DNA of 40,011 nucleotides from Streptomyces sp. SID3212 (GCF_009865405.1 NZ_WWJY01001203.1:1-40011); one strand, 5' to 3'. Shown: positions 7,799 to 15,753, numbered from the stretch's first letter. The notes: generated from the sequence alone by a model not told the origin. Numbers and translations: made by a program.

Positions 7799-8346
7799 TC
7801 AGAGGGCCGGTGTGCGGGACGACTGGGCGCGGTACGAGCGGCCGAAGTACTTCTCGGAGCGCTCCGGCCCTTCCAGCAGACCGATGCGCTGCCCCATGAG
7901 AAGTTGCAGCGCGGGAAAGCGGCCCTTCTCGAACAGCAGGATGTTCATCGACCCGCCGTACTGGAAGCAGCCGATCTCCTCGCCCTTGTCCACCGCGACC
8001 GGCCTGTCGTCCGTGACATTCCTGAACTTGTCGAGGAACTTCACCGACCCGATCGAGTTGAGCCCCACGGCCACCAGGGCGACGTACCCCTCACCGTCCG
8101 GCTCTCCCAGGTGATTCACGTACGGGGTCTTGAAGATGACGTACCCGCGACGGAAATCGGTGAACGCGTTGTAGTCGTACCCATAGCCGACGTTCCCGTT
8201 GTTCACCAGGTCGGGGAAGTTCTGCATCCCGTAGTAGACCCCGGGGAGGTCGTCGTGGGCCTCCACCACCTCGCCGCCCACCGGAGCGTGGTACCGGTGA
8301 TAGGTGTCGGGCATCAGAATGCAGGACACAGCCGTCCCGCCCCCCT
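7799..8346 (-). pseudogene. Pyruvoyl-dependent decarboxylase (PSD family), C-terminal half, inverted
   Basis: This fragment carries the catalytic end of the decarboxylase broken at 7702. It starts GGGTAVSCILMPDTYHRYH (the family's YHRxHAPV segment follows), then VALVAVGLNSIGSV, and the self-cleavage region KGEEIGCFQYGGSMNILLF, where the chain breaks between Gly and Ser to form the pyruvoyl group. It has no promoter or ribosome site of its own in this orientation. Frame is intact from the junction to the TGA at 7799, with no further lesions, so the break is probably recent. Confidence 0.75.
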
Positions 8347-9738
8347 GATTTCCGTCCTTGTCCCTACCCCAAACCCCTGAAGCCGGACGAGGGGGAGGAC
8401 GGCACTCCGAAGACGGTCCGCTCCTACGCCGGCCATGTGGACGTCAACGGCCCTGACGCGGCGAAGAGCCACCTTTTCTACTGGTTCTTCGAAAGCCAGA
8501 CTTGCGACCCCCACCTCGATCCCGGCGAGCAGAAGCGGCTGATCGAAGAGACGCCCCTGCTGATCTGGCTCAACGGCGGCCCCGGCGCTTCCTCGTCGGC
8601 GGGACTCTTTCTGGAGAACGGCCCCCTGCGCATCGCCGACGACGCGGCCGGGACCATTTCCGTGAGCCCCGACAGCTGGAACCAGGAAGCGCACGTCCTC
8701 TACTGGGACCAGCCCATCGGCACGGGGTACAGCTACTGCGAAAAGCCGGAAACGTACGTCCAGGATGAAGACGTCCTCAGCACGATGTTCCGCGAGGGCC
8801 TGCAAGCGTTCTACGCGACGTACCCGGAATACAAGCCCTGCCCCCTGTACGTCTGCGGGGAGAGCTACGCGGGAAAGTACGTGCCGGCGATCGCTCTGGA
8901 GATTTCCGAGCACCCGGACATCAAACTCAAAGGCATCGCCGTGGGCAACGGGTGGATCAAGCCCGAACTGTCGGTCAGGGTATTGATCGACTATGCCTAC
9001 GCGTCCGGATACCTCGGCAGGGGGCAGAAGGAGCACCTGGACACGTACTACACGAACTTCACGAACGTCCTTGAGGAAGGAGAGAGGACGAAGGAGCCCA
9101 AGACGCTGGAGCACGCCACCGATCTCGGCAATGCCCTGGTGGACGCGGTCCTCGCCTACGGGGGCAACTTCGACGTCTACGACGTACGGCGCTGGGACGA
9201 CCTGTCCGCGGGAGCGTTGAGGCCTTACATGGACAGCGAGGGCGTCAGGGAAGCCCTGAATGTCCGTGATTCGGGCGTGCTCTGGCAGTTCGCGGACAAC
9301 TCCGGCCCGGTGGCCACGGCCCTCAAGGCCGACAACATGACGGACGCCTCGAAGAAGTACGGCGACCTCATGGAAAAGGGCTACAAGGTCCTGCTCTACA
9401 CGGGGAACTTCGACACCGCCTGTGGATACCAGAGCACCGAGGAGATCCTGGACGCGCTCGTCACTCCGCACGACACGTGGCACGCGTCCCCCCGGCTGAT
9501 CTGGAAGCAGGCGCAGGGCAACCCGAAAGGGTTCGTCCGTAGTCTCAGGACGGAAAAGACGGGCCATTCCCCGGGGAAGAGCGTGACACAGGTGGCGATC
9601 CCCGACTCCGGACACGAAGTGCCGGCCTACCAGCCGCAGGTCGCGCGGGAAATGCTCTACAACTGGCTCTTCGACCGTCCCTTCGTCGGGCAGGACCCGC
9701 AGAGCACGGTCGAGGAAATCCTCAAAAAGGCGCAATAA
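8347..9738 (+). pseudogene. Serine carboxypeptidase (peptidase family S10), 5' end displaced
   Basis: The frame encodes about 463 residues of an S10 alpha/beta-hydrolase, complete except for its first 22 codons. The catalytic triad is visible: Ser in CGESYAGKYVPAIA, Asp in YTGNFDTACGY and His in PDSGHEVPAYQP; the oxyanion segment is WLNGGPGASS (Cys is usual where Ala stands). S10 enzymes remove C-terminal residues at acid pH; relatives in plants act as acyltransferases. The family is common in eukaryotes and scarcer in bacteria. An internal GTG at 8437 could start a shortened product, but it would lose YAGHVDVN, the conserved N-terminal strand. Ends before a strong terminator. Confidence 0.75.
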
Positions 9739-9785
9739 ACAGGCCGTGGCCGACCTGAGGGCCTTCCGGGTCTTCTGGGTTGTCC

Positions 9786-9826
9786 GGGCTGTTCCGCGAT
9801 CCTCGGTGGTGATCGCGGGACAGCCC
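9786..9826. terminator. Bidirectional stem-loop terminator
   Basis: GGGCTGTTCCGCGATC (9786-9801) pairs with GATCGCGGGACAGCCC (9811-9826) over 16 positions with one G-U pair and a 9-base loop. It lies between the carboxypeptidase stop and the oppositely oriented Mop-domain gene, whose stop begins at 9827. Confidence 0.8.
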
Positions 9827-10222
9827 TCACGGCAGGTCGACGTGCACGTTGGTCGACTTCACGCGGGCCGTGACGGTCACCCCGACCTCGATCCCCAGCT
9901 CCTCGACGGCCTCCCGGGTCACCAGCGACACCAGCCGGTGCGGCCCCGACTGGACCTCCACCTGGGCCACCACGTCGTCCAGCACCACCCCGGTCACGAT
10001 CCCGGCGAAGGAATTGCGCACCGACGTGGACACCTCGTCCGCCACGGGATGCAGCCCCACGGCCCGGTCCTTCGCGAAACCGGCGAGGCTGACCCCGTCG
10101 ATCACGCGGTTCCCCGAACCGTCCCGCTCCATGCGCAGCTGACCCCCGTCGGCCCAGCGGCGGACGGTCTCCGAACTCACGCCGAGCAGTCCCGCTGCCT
10201 GGCCAATGCTGTACGACGGCAC
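9827..10222 (-). CDS. MerR/excisionase-type HTH protein with Mop/TOBE molybdate-binding domain
   Basis: The 131-residue protein has a winged-helix MerR-like N-terminus (YSIGQAAGLLGVSSETVRRW, residues 4-23, then a wing to about 60) and a C-terminal Mop domain from about residue 68 (RNSFAGIVTGVVLDDVVAQV, then TREAVEELGIEVG and ARVKSTNVHVDLP). Mop domains bind molybdate or tungstate as oligomers, so this is probably a molybdate-responsive regulator or storage protein. In many actinobacteria this gene sits beside modABC; those transporter genes are not in the window. Confidence 0.85.
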   Translation of the reverse strand: MPSYSIGQAAGLLGVSSETVRRWADGGQLRMERDGSGNRVIDGVSLAGFAKDRAVGLHPVADEVSTSVRNSFAGIVTGVVLDDVVAQVEVQSGPHRLVSLVTREAVEELGIEVGVTVTARVKSTNVHVDLP

Positions 10223-10285
10223 GCACGCACTCTATGCCGCGCGGAATTCGCCACTCGATCGACCTGCTGCGATGATCGCCCCTGT

Positions 10286-10365
10286 ACCGGGTGTCCCCAG
10301 GGGCAACAGGTGTCCCCCGGGGACGACAGGTGTCCCCCGACGACGACAGGTGTCCCCCAGGGCAC
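10286..10365. repeat. Four ~20-bp direct repeats containing (A/G)GGTGTCCCC
   Basis: GGTGTCCCC recurs with units beginning at about 10289, 10308, 10328 and 10348, a spacing close to 20 bp, or two helical turns. They fill the gap between the divergent Mop-domain gene and the DUF371 gene, ending about 25 bp before the latter's start. Same-face spacing suggests cooperative protein binding; a hairpin in mRNA is an alternative because CCCCaGGGG-type pairs are included. Confidence 0.6.
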
Positions 10366-10388
10366 AAGACAGGGAAAGCGGGTGCGTG

Positions 10389-11576
10389 ATGTCGGCCGAG
10401 CTGATGCGGTTGCGGTGCCACGGTCACCGGGACATCCGCGCCACCCACACCAAGACCCTCGAATTCACCACCAGCTCCGAGATCACCGGCCGCGCGACCT
10501 GCGTGATCGGCGTCGGCGCCACGCTCGACGGGCCCGCCCCCTCGCGGCTGGCCGGCCCGCTGCGCATCACTCTGAGCGTCGGTGACCACACCTTCACCGT
10601 CCGGGCGCTGGCCCATTCCGCCTGGCGGCCCGGTTCGGGCGCGGTGGTACGGCTCAGCTCCGAGCGCCTGCCGAACACCCTGGCCACCGACGCCGACCAC
10701 GCCTCCTCCGACCTGCCCCGCGACCTGCTGCACGCGCTCACCGACCCGGACGCCGAGATCACGGTCGTCGTCGAGCGGGACACCGAGGCCGCCGAGGCCC
10801 GGCTCGTCCTCTACCGCGCGGGTGACGAGCGGGACGACCGCCTCGCGGCGGAGATCGCGGCGGCGGACACGGTGATCGCGGAGGACGCCGGGGCCGGCCG
10901 GGTCATCACCGTACTGGGGGCGGACGCGGATCCCTGGGACGCGGTCCTCCCGGCGATCGCGGAGGGCGGCCGGGTCCTGGCCGTGTCGACCGAGGACACC
11001 CGGAGCGCCCCGGTCGGCAAACTGCTCGCGGCCCCGGACCGGCCGGCGGTGGAAGTCATCGGGCTCCCGGCGGAGTTGGCGGTCGCCGCGCTGTCCCCGT
11101 ACCCCGTCCCCGTCCTTCTCGCCCCCCACGAGCGCAGGCGGCAGATCGGCAGGCTACTCGGCGCGCACCGACTGTCGCGGGTGGTGTTCAGGGCCCCGGC
11201 CGCCGAACTGCCGAAGATCCTGGACGAGGCGGGGCGGACGCTGGGCGTCCGTACCGTGGCCGTGACCGCCGCGACCTCCGCCGCGGCGGAACGCCCCTGG
11301 TGGGGGCCGGTGACGGAAGCCGCGGCCCAGGTCACCGGCGGTGGCGACGTGCTGTGCTGCGTGGACCCGGCGGAGGAGGTCCCCGAGGGGGCGGCGGACT
11401 CCGACGTCGACCTCTCCGCCCTGGTCAGAGCGCTGGCGGCGCAGTCGGTCTCCTCGAAGACGCTGGCACTGGCGCTGGCGTCGCTGCCGACGTGGTCGAG
11501 GAAGCGGGCGTACGAGTTCGTGCTGGAGGCGGCGAAGGCGCAGGCGCGGCAGCCGAAGGACGACACCTCCCGCTGA
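10389..11576 (+). CDS. DUF371 domain fused to an RsmI-like (tetrapyrrole methylase family) domain
   Basis: From ATG 10389 (AGGGAAAG upstream; GTG 10386 is an alternative) the protein is 395 residues. Residues 1-135 match DUF371, known mainly from archaea: RCHGHRDIRATHTKTLEF, then ATCVIGVGATL. The remainder aligns in outline with the 16S rRNA C1402 2'-O-methyltransferase RsmI: LVLYRAGDERDDRLAAEI, VEVIGLPAELAVAALSPYPV, RRRQIGRLL, VVFRAPAAELPKILDEAG, and a C-terminal helical unit SVSSKTLALALASLPTWSRK like the RsmI C-terminal HTH. The SAM-binding GNL-type loop of true RsmI is not obvious, so catalysis is doubtful. It converges on the KamB-type gene with 5 bp between stops. Confidence 0.7.
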   Translation: MSAELMRLRCHGHRDIRATHTKTLEFTTSSEITGRATCVIGVGATLDGPAPSRLAGPLRITLSVGDHTFTVRALAHSAWRPGSGAVVRLSSERLPNTLATDADHASSDLPRDLLHALTDPDAEITVVVERDTEAAEARLVLYRAGDERDDRLAAEIAAADTVIAEDAGAGRVITVLGADADPWDAVLPAIAEGGRVLAVSTEDTRSAPVGKLLAAPDRPAVEVIGLPAELAVAALSPYPVPVLLAPHERRRQIGRLLGAHRLSRVVFRAPAAELPKILDEAGRTLGVRTVAVTAATSAAAERPWWGPVTEAAAQVTGGGDVLCCVDPAEEVPEGAADSDVDLSALVRALAAQSVSSKTLALALASLPTWSRKRAYEFVLEAAKAQARQPKDDTSR

Positions 11577-11581
11577 GCGGT

Positions 11582-12283
11582 TCAGGCACCGGGAGCCGGC
11601 GCCGGCGGTTCCGCCCCGTCCTCGCTCGACGGGTTGATGATCCCGGTCAGGGCGAGGACGTCGAGCTGTGCCCGGGTCGAGTTCAGCCGGCGGGTCCACG
11701 ACGTGGCGAGCGAGGCGATCTCCTCGGCGTCCAGGTACTTCGCCTCGTCCAGCCGCCACCCGGCCGCCGCGAGGAGGGGGCCGAGGCCCTTGACCGCCGA
11801 CTCGGGGGTCGGTTCCGGATGCTCGCCCACTTCCGGTACGGGCGGGCGCCACGCGTGCAGGTTCAGCGTGGTCAGGAAGCGCGCGTCCGGCTCGCAGACC
11901 GCCGCCAGCCCCCGCAGCATCGAGGGATCGGAGCCGAGCATGCCGCGCAGCAGACTGCCCCAGGGCATCAGCATGTGCAGTTCGGTGACGCCCCGCAGCC
12001 CGGCCGGCAGCTGCTCGGCGGGCGCCCAGAGGTAGAGCAGATTGGCCAGCCCGCCCTTGGCGGGGTTCGCCGCCGCCTTGGCCGCGGTCTTACGGAGGTT
12101 GTCCTTGGCGGCGTCCAGCCCGATGACCAGCTGGTCGGGGCGCTGCCGGGCCAGATGGAACGGGTGCTTCCCGTCGCCCGTACCGACGTCCAGGACCACA
12201 CCGTCGTAACGGCCGAGAAGCTCGCCGTAGGCGGCTTCGTCGATCTCCAGGATGCGCTTCCCCAGCACGCGACGCATGGCCAT
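11582..12283 (-). CDS. 16S rRNA (adenine(1408)-N1)-methyltransferase, KamB/Kmr family
   Basis: The 233-residue product is close to KamB of an apramycin producer along its length: MRRVLGKR, the SAM loop VLDVGTGDGKHPFHLARQ (30-47), KAAANPAKGGLANLLYLWA, LMPWGSLLRG (105-114), AAVCEPDARF, NLHAWRPPVPEVGEHPEPTP and TSWTRRL (194-200). W108 and W196 correspond to the two tryptophans that stack on the flipped A1408. The enzyme would methylate N1 of A1408 in 30S subunits, giving resistance to kanamycin- and apramycin-type drugs. I chose ATG 12283, with TGGAGCG eight bases upstream, over ATG 12277. No aminoglycoside biosynthesis genes are seen, so it may be an orphan resistance gene. Confidence 0.85.
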   Translation of the reverse strand: MAMRRVLGKRILEIDEAAYGELLGRYDGVVLDVGTGDGKHPFHLARQRPDQLVIGLDAAKDNLRKTAAKAAANPAKGGLANLLYLWAPAEQLPAGLRGVTELHMLMPWGSLLRGMLGSDPSMLRGLAAVCEPDARFLTTLNLHAWRPPVPEVGEHPEPTPESAVKGLGPLLAAAGWRLDEAKYLDAEEIASLATSWTRRLNSTRAQLDVLALTGIINPSSEDGAEPPAPAPGA

Positions 12284-12548
12284 GAACGAACGCTCCAGTG
12301 GTACTGGGGCGTCGGTCCTGGTCAAGCCCCCGGGGCGTCCGAGTGTAGCGGGACGGAAAAGGAAGCAGGCGGGAGAGAAAGGAGGTCGGCGAGCGTTCCC
12401 GTACGAGAGGGGTCTACGCGCATGGGGCCTGCCCGCAGCCGCTCCGGCACCGCGACTACCATCGCACCGGGTACAGGTACACGTCACCTTCTCCACGATC
12501 TCCACGATCAATGTGTTGTCCACGATCACGTCCGCATAGGAGCGCCTC

Positions 12549-13334
12549 ATGACGGCGAGTACGCCCAAGCCTCAGGTCGACACCAGCAAGCCGCACCCGG
12601 CGCGTGTCTACGACTTCCTCCTCGGCGGCAAGGACAACTACCAGGTCGACCAGGAGGTGGGCGAGAAGCTCCCCCCGGAGGCGAAGGCCGCCGCCCGGCA
12701 GAACCGCGCGTTCATGCAGCGGGCCTCCGCCTGGCTGGCGCGCAGTGGCGTCGACCAGTTCCTGGACATCGGCACGGGCATCCCGACCGAGCCGAACCTC
12801 CACCAGATCGTCCAGCAGATCAATCCCAAGGCCCGGATCGTCTACACGGACAACGACCCCATCGTCCTGCGGCACGCCGAGGCGCTGCTCATCAGCTCGC
12901 CGGAGGGCGTCACCGACTACATCCAGGCGGACGTACGTGAGCCCGAGGTCATCCTCGAACACGCCCGTACGCTCCTGGACTTCAGCCGGCCCATCGCCCT
13001 GTCGCTGATCGCGCTCCTGCACTTCATCCCCGAGGACCAGGACCCGTACGGCATCACGGACACGCTCGTCAGCGCCCTGCCCGCCGGCAGCTACCTGGTG
13101 CTGTCGCACGCCGCGTCCGACCTCTTCCCCGAGCTGTCGTCGCGGGTGACGGCGGAGTACGCGAAGGGCGGCATCACCCTGGGATTCCGTACCCGCGACG
13201 GCGTGACGCGCTTCTTCGACGGCCTCGACCTGGTCGACCCGGGCGTGGTGACGGCGACCAAGTGGTTCAAGGACACCCCGGCCCCCGAGGACGAGGACTG
13301 CGGCCTGTACGCGGGAGTGGCCCGTATCGGCTGA
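12549..13334 (+). CDS. SAM-dependent methyltransferase, Methyltransf_19 (SAV2177-like) family
   Basis: A 261-residue protein starting with the family's signature N-terminus (PHPARVYDFLLGGKDNY), followed by FLDIGTGIPTEPNLHQIVQ (SAM binding), RIVYTDNDPIVL and YIQADVREP. Streptomyces genomes carry many copies of this family; substrates are largely unknown. Start ATG 12549 has AGGAG seven bases upstream. The leader contains three copies of TCCACGATC (about 12493-12530), which may be a binding site for a regulator. A strong hairpin about 60 bp after the stop probably ends the transcript. Confidence 0.9.
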   Translation: MTASTPKPQVDTSKPHPARVYDFLLGGKDNYQVDQEVGEKLPPEAKAAARQNRAFMQRASAWLARSGVDQFLDIGTGIPTEPNLHQIVQQINPKARIVYTDNDPIVLRHAEALLISSPEGVTDYIQADVREPEVILEHARTLLDFSRPIALSLIALLHFIPEDQDPYGITDTLVSALPAGSYLVLSHAASDLFPELSSRVTAEYAKGGITLGFRTRDGVTRFFDGLDLVDPGVVTATKWFKDTPAPEDEDCGLYAGVARIG

Positions 13335-13348
13335 ATCGCGCGGGCGGG

Positions 13349-13388
13349 GCTTCGGCTTCGCGTGACCGCTTCGGCTTCGCGTCACCGC
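13349..13388. repeat. Two ~19-bp direct repeats CTTCGGCTTCGCGTSACCG
   Basis: CTTCGGCTTCGCGTGACCG and CTTCGGCTTCGCGTCACCG lie head to tail just after the Methyltransf_19 stop, with a third partial unit CGGCTTCGCGCC that forms part of the terminator hairpin. They look like local slippage duplications. Confidence 0.6.
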
Positions 13389-13393
13389 GCCGG

Positions 13394-13417
13394 CTTCGCG
13401 CCGCCGCTGGCGCGAAG
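13394..13417. terminator. Stem-loop terminator after the Methyltransf_19 gene
   Basis: CTTCGCGCC (13394-13402) and GGCGCGAAG (13409-13417) pair perfectly around the loop GCCGCT. No T-run follows, as is common in Streptomyces. Confidence 0.65.
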
Positions 13418-13447
13418 TGCGCCGTTGTCAGGGCGAGCGCCGGAGCG

Positions 13448-13474
13448 TAGAAGAGAACAGCTAGAAGAGAACAG
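13448..13474. repeat. Direct repeat TAGAAGAGAACAG x2
   Basis: Two identical 13-bp copies (13448-13460, 13462-13474) are separated by one C. This purine-rich tract, unusual for the local composition, lies in the P450 upstream region and may be part of its promoter or leader. Confidence 0.6.
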
Positions 13475-13518
13475 AGGGATTCGGCTCTGCCGGGGCCGGC
13501 GGTCCGGGGAGTGCCGCG

Positions 13519-13577
13519 CGCACCAGCGCGTACACAACTGTGTGCGTGCGCACCACCGCGTACACAACCGTGTGCAC
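13519..13577. promoter_or_regulatory. 30-bp tandem repeat with ACACA-AC-TGTGT dyad upstream of the P450
   Basis: Two copies, about 13519-13548 and 13549-13577, share CGCACCASCGCGTACACAAC (20 bases) followed by YGTGTGC. Copy one contains the inverted repeat ACACA-AC-TGTGT; copy two has one change. The repeat ends about 55 bp before the P450 start, as expected for paired operators. The nearest regulator gene is the TetR at 16789, but no link is shown. Confidence 0.55.
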
Positions 13578-13631
13578 AACCGACGGTCGTGCCGTGCGCC
13601 CCGGCAGCACGGCGGCACGGAGGAGCAGGGT

Positions 13632-14936
13632 ATGACCGCGCTGTCCGATCCCGGGTGTCCCGTACTGGACCCCACCGCCCGTGCCGCCCACGCGGACGCG
13701 GCCGTACTGCGTGCCAAGGGCCCGGCGACGCCGGTGGAACTGCCGGGAGGGGTACGCGCCTGGTCCGTCACCCGGCACAGTGTCATCCAGAGGCTGACGA
13801 CGGATCCGCGCGTCTCCCGTGATCCGTACCGGCACTGGCCGGGTCTCGCCGAGGTGCCCGAAGGATGGCCCCTGGCGGTCTCGGCCCTCATGCGGAACTT
13901 CCTGAACGCCTACGGCGAGGAGCACCGCGGGTTACGTCGCCGGGTGGCCCCGTCGTTCTCACCCCGGCGGGTGGAGGCGATGCGCCCGCGGATCCAGACG
14001 ACCGCGGACCGCCTGGTCGACGCGATCCACGCGCTGCCGCCCGGCCGGAGCACCGACATCCGGCGCGCGCTCGCCCTTCCGCTGACCATGACGGTCATCT
14101 GCGATCTGTTCGGTGTCCCCGACGCCCTCAGGGAGGATCTCGGCGCCTCCATCGACGCGCTGATGGACACCACGGCGACCGCCGAACAGGGCCGGGCACG
14201 GCTGGCCGAACTCAACGCTCGGCTCGCGGAGTTGCTGGAGCACAAGAAAGCACACCCCGGTTCCGACTTCACCAACGATCTTCTTACGCCGTCCGCGTCA
14301 CCATCAGCGACAGCGTCCGCATCTGCGGACGAGGGCGGGGAGCCGCCGCTGACCGACAGAGAACTCCTCGACCATCTCTTCCTCATGCTCGCCGCGGGGT
14401 ACGAGACGGCCGTCAACCTCATCACCAGCGCCGTGCACGCCCTCCTGGCCGCGCCCGAACACCTCCGTCGGCTCCGCGCGGGCGACGTCGGCTGGGAAGA
14501 CGTCATCGAGGAGACGCTGCGGCACAACGGCCCGATCATGCATCACCCGATGCGTTACGCCATCGAGGACATCGATCTCGGCGAAGGGGTGGTCATCCGC
14601 CGGGGCGAGCCCGTCATCATCGCCTTCGCGGCTGCCGGGCGGGACCCCGAGCTGCATCCCGACAGCCCTGAGGTGTTCGACCCCGCGCGGGCGGGCAAGG
14701 AGCACCTGGCCTTCGGCCACGGCCCCCACTTCTGCCTGGGGGCACATCTGGCCCGGATGGAGACCCATGTGGCTCTGACCACGCTGTTCGAGCGCCTTCC
14801 TCTCCTGGCGCTCGCCCATCCCGACCAGCTTCCGTCCCCCGTTCCGTCGCTCTCCCTCAACGGGCCGGCCCAGCTGCACGTCGTCCCGCACCCGGTCGGT
14901 CCGCCGCACCCGGTCGGTCCGCCGCACTCGGGCTGA
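13632..14936 (+). CDS. Cytochrome P450
   Basis: From ATG 13632 (AGGAG seven bases upstream) the 434-residue protein has all class I bacterial P450 signatures: I-helix AAGYET (254-259), ExxR at E294-R297 and the haem loop FGHGPHFCLG (361-370, Cys368). It should hydroxylate or oxidise a small molecule using electrons from ferredoxin; no ferredoxin gene is adjacent. Codon 101 is TTA (13932-13934), implying dependence on the bldA tRNA and hence late expression, as for specialised metabolism genes. The C-terminus ends in a tandem HPVGPP repeat from an 18-bp DNA duplication. It may tailor the terpenoid made by the module 3 kb away or act independently. Confidence 0.92.
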   Translation: MTALSDPGCPVLDPTARAAHADAAVLRAKGPATPVELPGGVRAWSVTRHSVIQRLTTDPRVSRDPYRHWPGLAEVPEGWPLAVSALMRNFLNAYGEEHRGLRRRVAPSFSPRRVEAMRPRIQTTADRLVDAIHALPPGRSTDIRRALALPLTMTVICDLFGVPDALREDLGASIDALMDTTATAEQGRARLAELNARLAELLEHKKAHPGSDFTNDLLTPSASPSATASASADEGGEPPLTDRELLDHLFLMLAAGYETAVNLITSAVHALLAAPEHLRRLRAGDVGWEDVIEETLRHNGPIMHHPMRYAIEDIDLGEGVVIRRGEPVIIAFAAAGRDPELHPDSPEVFDPARAGKEHLAFGHGPHFCLGAHLARMETHVALTTLFERLPLLALAHPDQLPSPVPSLSLNGPAQLHVVPHPVGPPHPVGPPHSG

Positions 14937-14973
14937 TCCGGCCGCCGACTGGTTCGGGTGCCAGGCGATCCGG

Positions 14974-15753
14974 CTACCAGTCCAGCGAGATCGGTACGAA
15001 GGGGGCGTCCTCGGGGGCGGCTTTGCGGGCCTCCAGGGCGACCTTGGCGGGCTCACCGATCGGGAGGCGCAGCGGGGGATCCGGCTGTTCGAGCGTGTCC
15101 GCGAGCGCGACGGCCACCTCCTCGGGGGTGATGGGTTCGAAGATCGACGTCCCGCGCAGCGGGGCGAACTGCTTGAACAGCGGGGTGTACGGGTCGTTGT
15201 CCGTGAAATACGACTTCGCGCGCTCGGGGCCGCCGGAGGAGACGCTGCTCGGCTGGAGGATGGTCACCTTGATCCCGAAGTGCCCCGCCTCGACGGCGAT
15301 GGTCTCGGCGAACGCCTCCATGGCCCACTTGCTGGCGGCGTACGGGCCGATGATCGGTACGACGAGCCGGCCCTGGATGCTGGAGACGAAGATGAGCCGC
15401 CCCGAGCCTCGTTCGCGCATCGCGGGCAGCACGCCCTGGGCGACCCGCAGGGGGCCGAAGGTGTTGAGCTGGAAGAGTTCTTCGACCTTGGAGAGAGGCA
15501 CGCTCTCCAGGGGCGCGCGGATGGTGTCGCCGGCGTTGCTGACCAGTACGTCGATCTCTCCGGCGTCGCGGACGGCTTCGTCCACACTCTTCTGATCGGT
15601 GACGTCGAGGCGCAGGCGCTGGTCGACGGGGAGGTCGTCCAGGTCTTCGGGCCGGCGGGCGGTGGCGACGACGCGGTGGCCGCGAGCGGCGAGCTCGACG
15701 GCGATGGCCCGGCCGATGCCCTTGGAGGCGCCGGTGATGAGGACGGAGGTCAT
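14974..15753 (-). CDS. Short-chain dehydrogenase/reductase (SDR)
   Basis: A classical 259-residue SDR: cofactor motif TGASKGIG (7-14), SNAG (72-75), the serine region FVSSIQG (122-128) and the catalytic pair Y138/K142 in YAASK. The residue region ATARRPEDL with an Arg after strand two suggests NADP(H). It oxidises or reduces an alcohol/ketone of unknown identity. AGGAG lies six bases before ATG 15753. It follows the tautomerase/NTF2 gene by 88 bp in the same direction, so both are probably transcribed together from the promoter divergent to the TetR gene. Confidence 0.92.
   Translation of the reverse strand: MTSVLITGASKGIGRAIAVELAARGHRVVATARRPEDLDDLPVDQRLRLDVTDQKSVDEAVRDAGEIDVLVSNAGDTIRAPLESVPLSKVEELFQLNTFGPLRVAQGVLPAMRERGSGRLIFVSSIQGRLVVPIIGPYAASKWAMEAFAETIAVEAGHFGIKVTILQPSSVSSGGPERAKSYFTDNDPYTPLFKQFAPLRGTSIFEPITPEEVAVALADTLEQPDPPLRLPIGEPAKVALEARKAAPEDAPFVPISLDW

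Larger units (their letters stand above)
7704..8346. other. 643-bp inverted segment breaking two genes
   Basis: Reverse-complementing 7704-8346 in place joins decarboxylase codon TTC (7702) in frame to GGTAVSC, and carboxypeptidase codon GGG (7704) in frame to GAT TTC CGT (8347), repairing both genes at once. Breakpoints shifted symmetrically by a base or two give the same frames, so the exact ends are not fixed. No inverted repeats longer than 3-5 bp are visible at the ends, which argues against a Hin-type switch. Confidence 0.7.

Noticed and set aside
7704..8346. Hin/Gin-type invertible switch
   Set aside because: No inverted repeats of useful length at the two junctions and no invertase gene nearby; inversion by end-joining, or an assembly error, fits better.
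8314..9735. A 473-residue minus-strand frame over the S10 gene
   Set aside because: The plus strand carries the full S10 catalytic triad; the antisense frame has no motif.
372..12283. An aminoglycoside biosynthesis or resistance cluster (APH-type kinase plus KamB-type methylase)
   Set aside because: The two genes are 10 kb apart, separated by unrelated genes, and no sugar or cyclitol biosynthesis genes are present.
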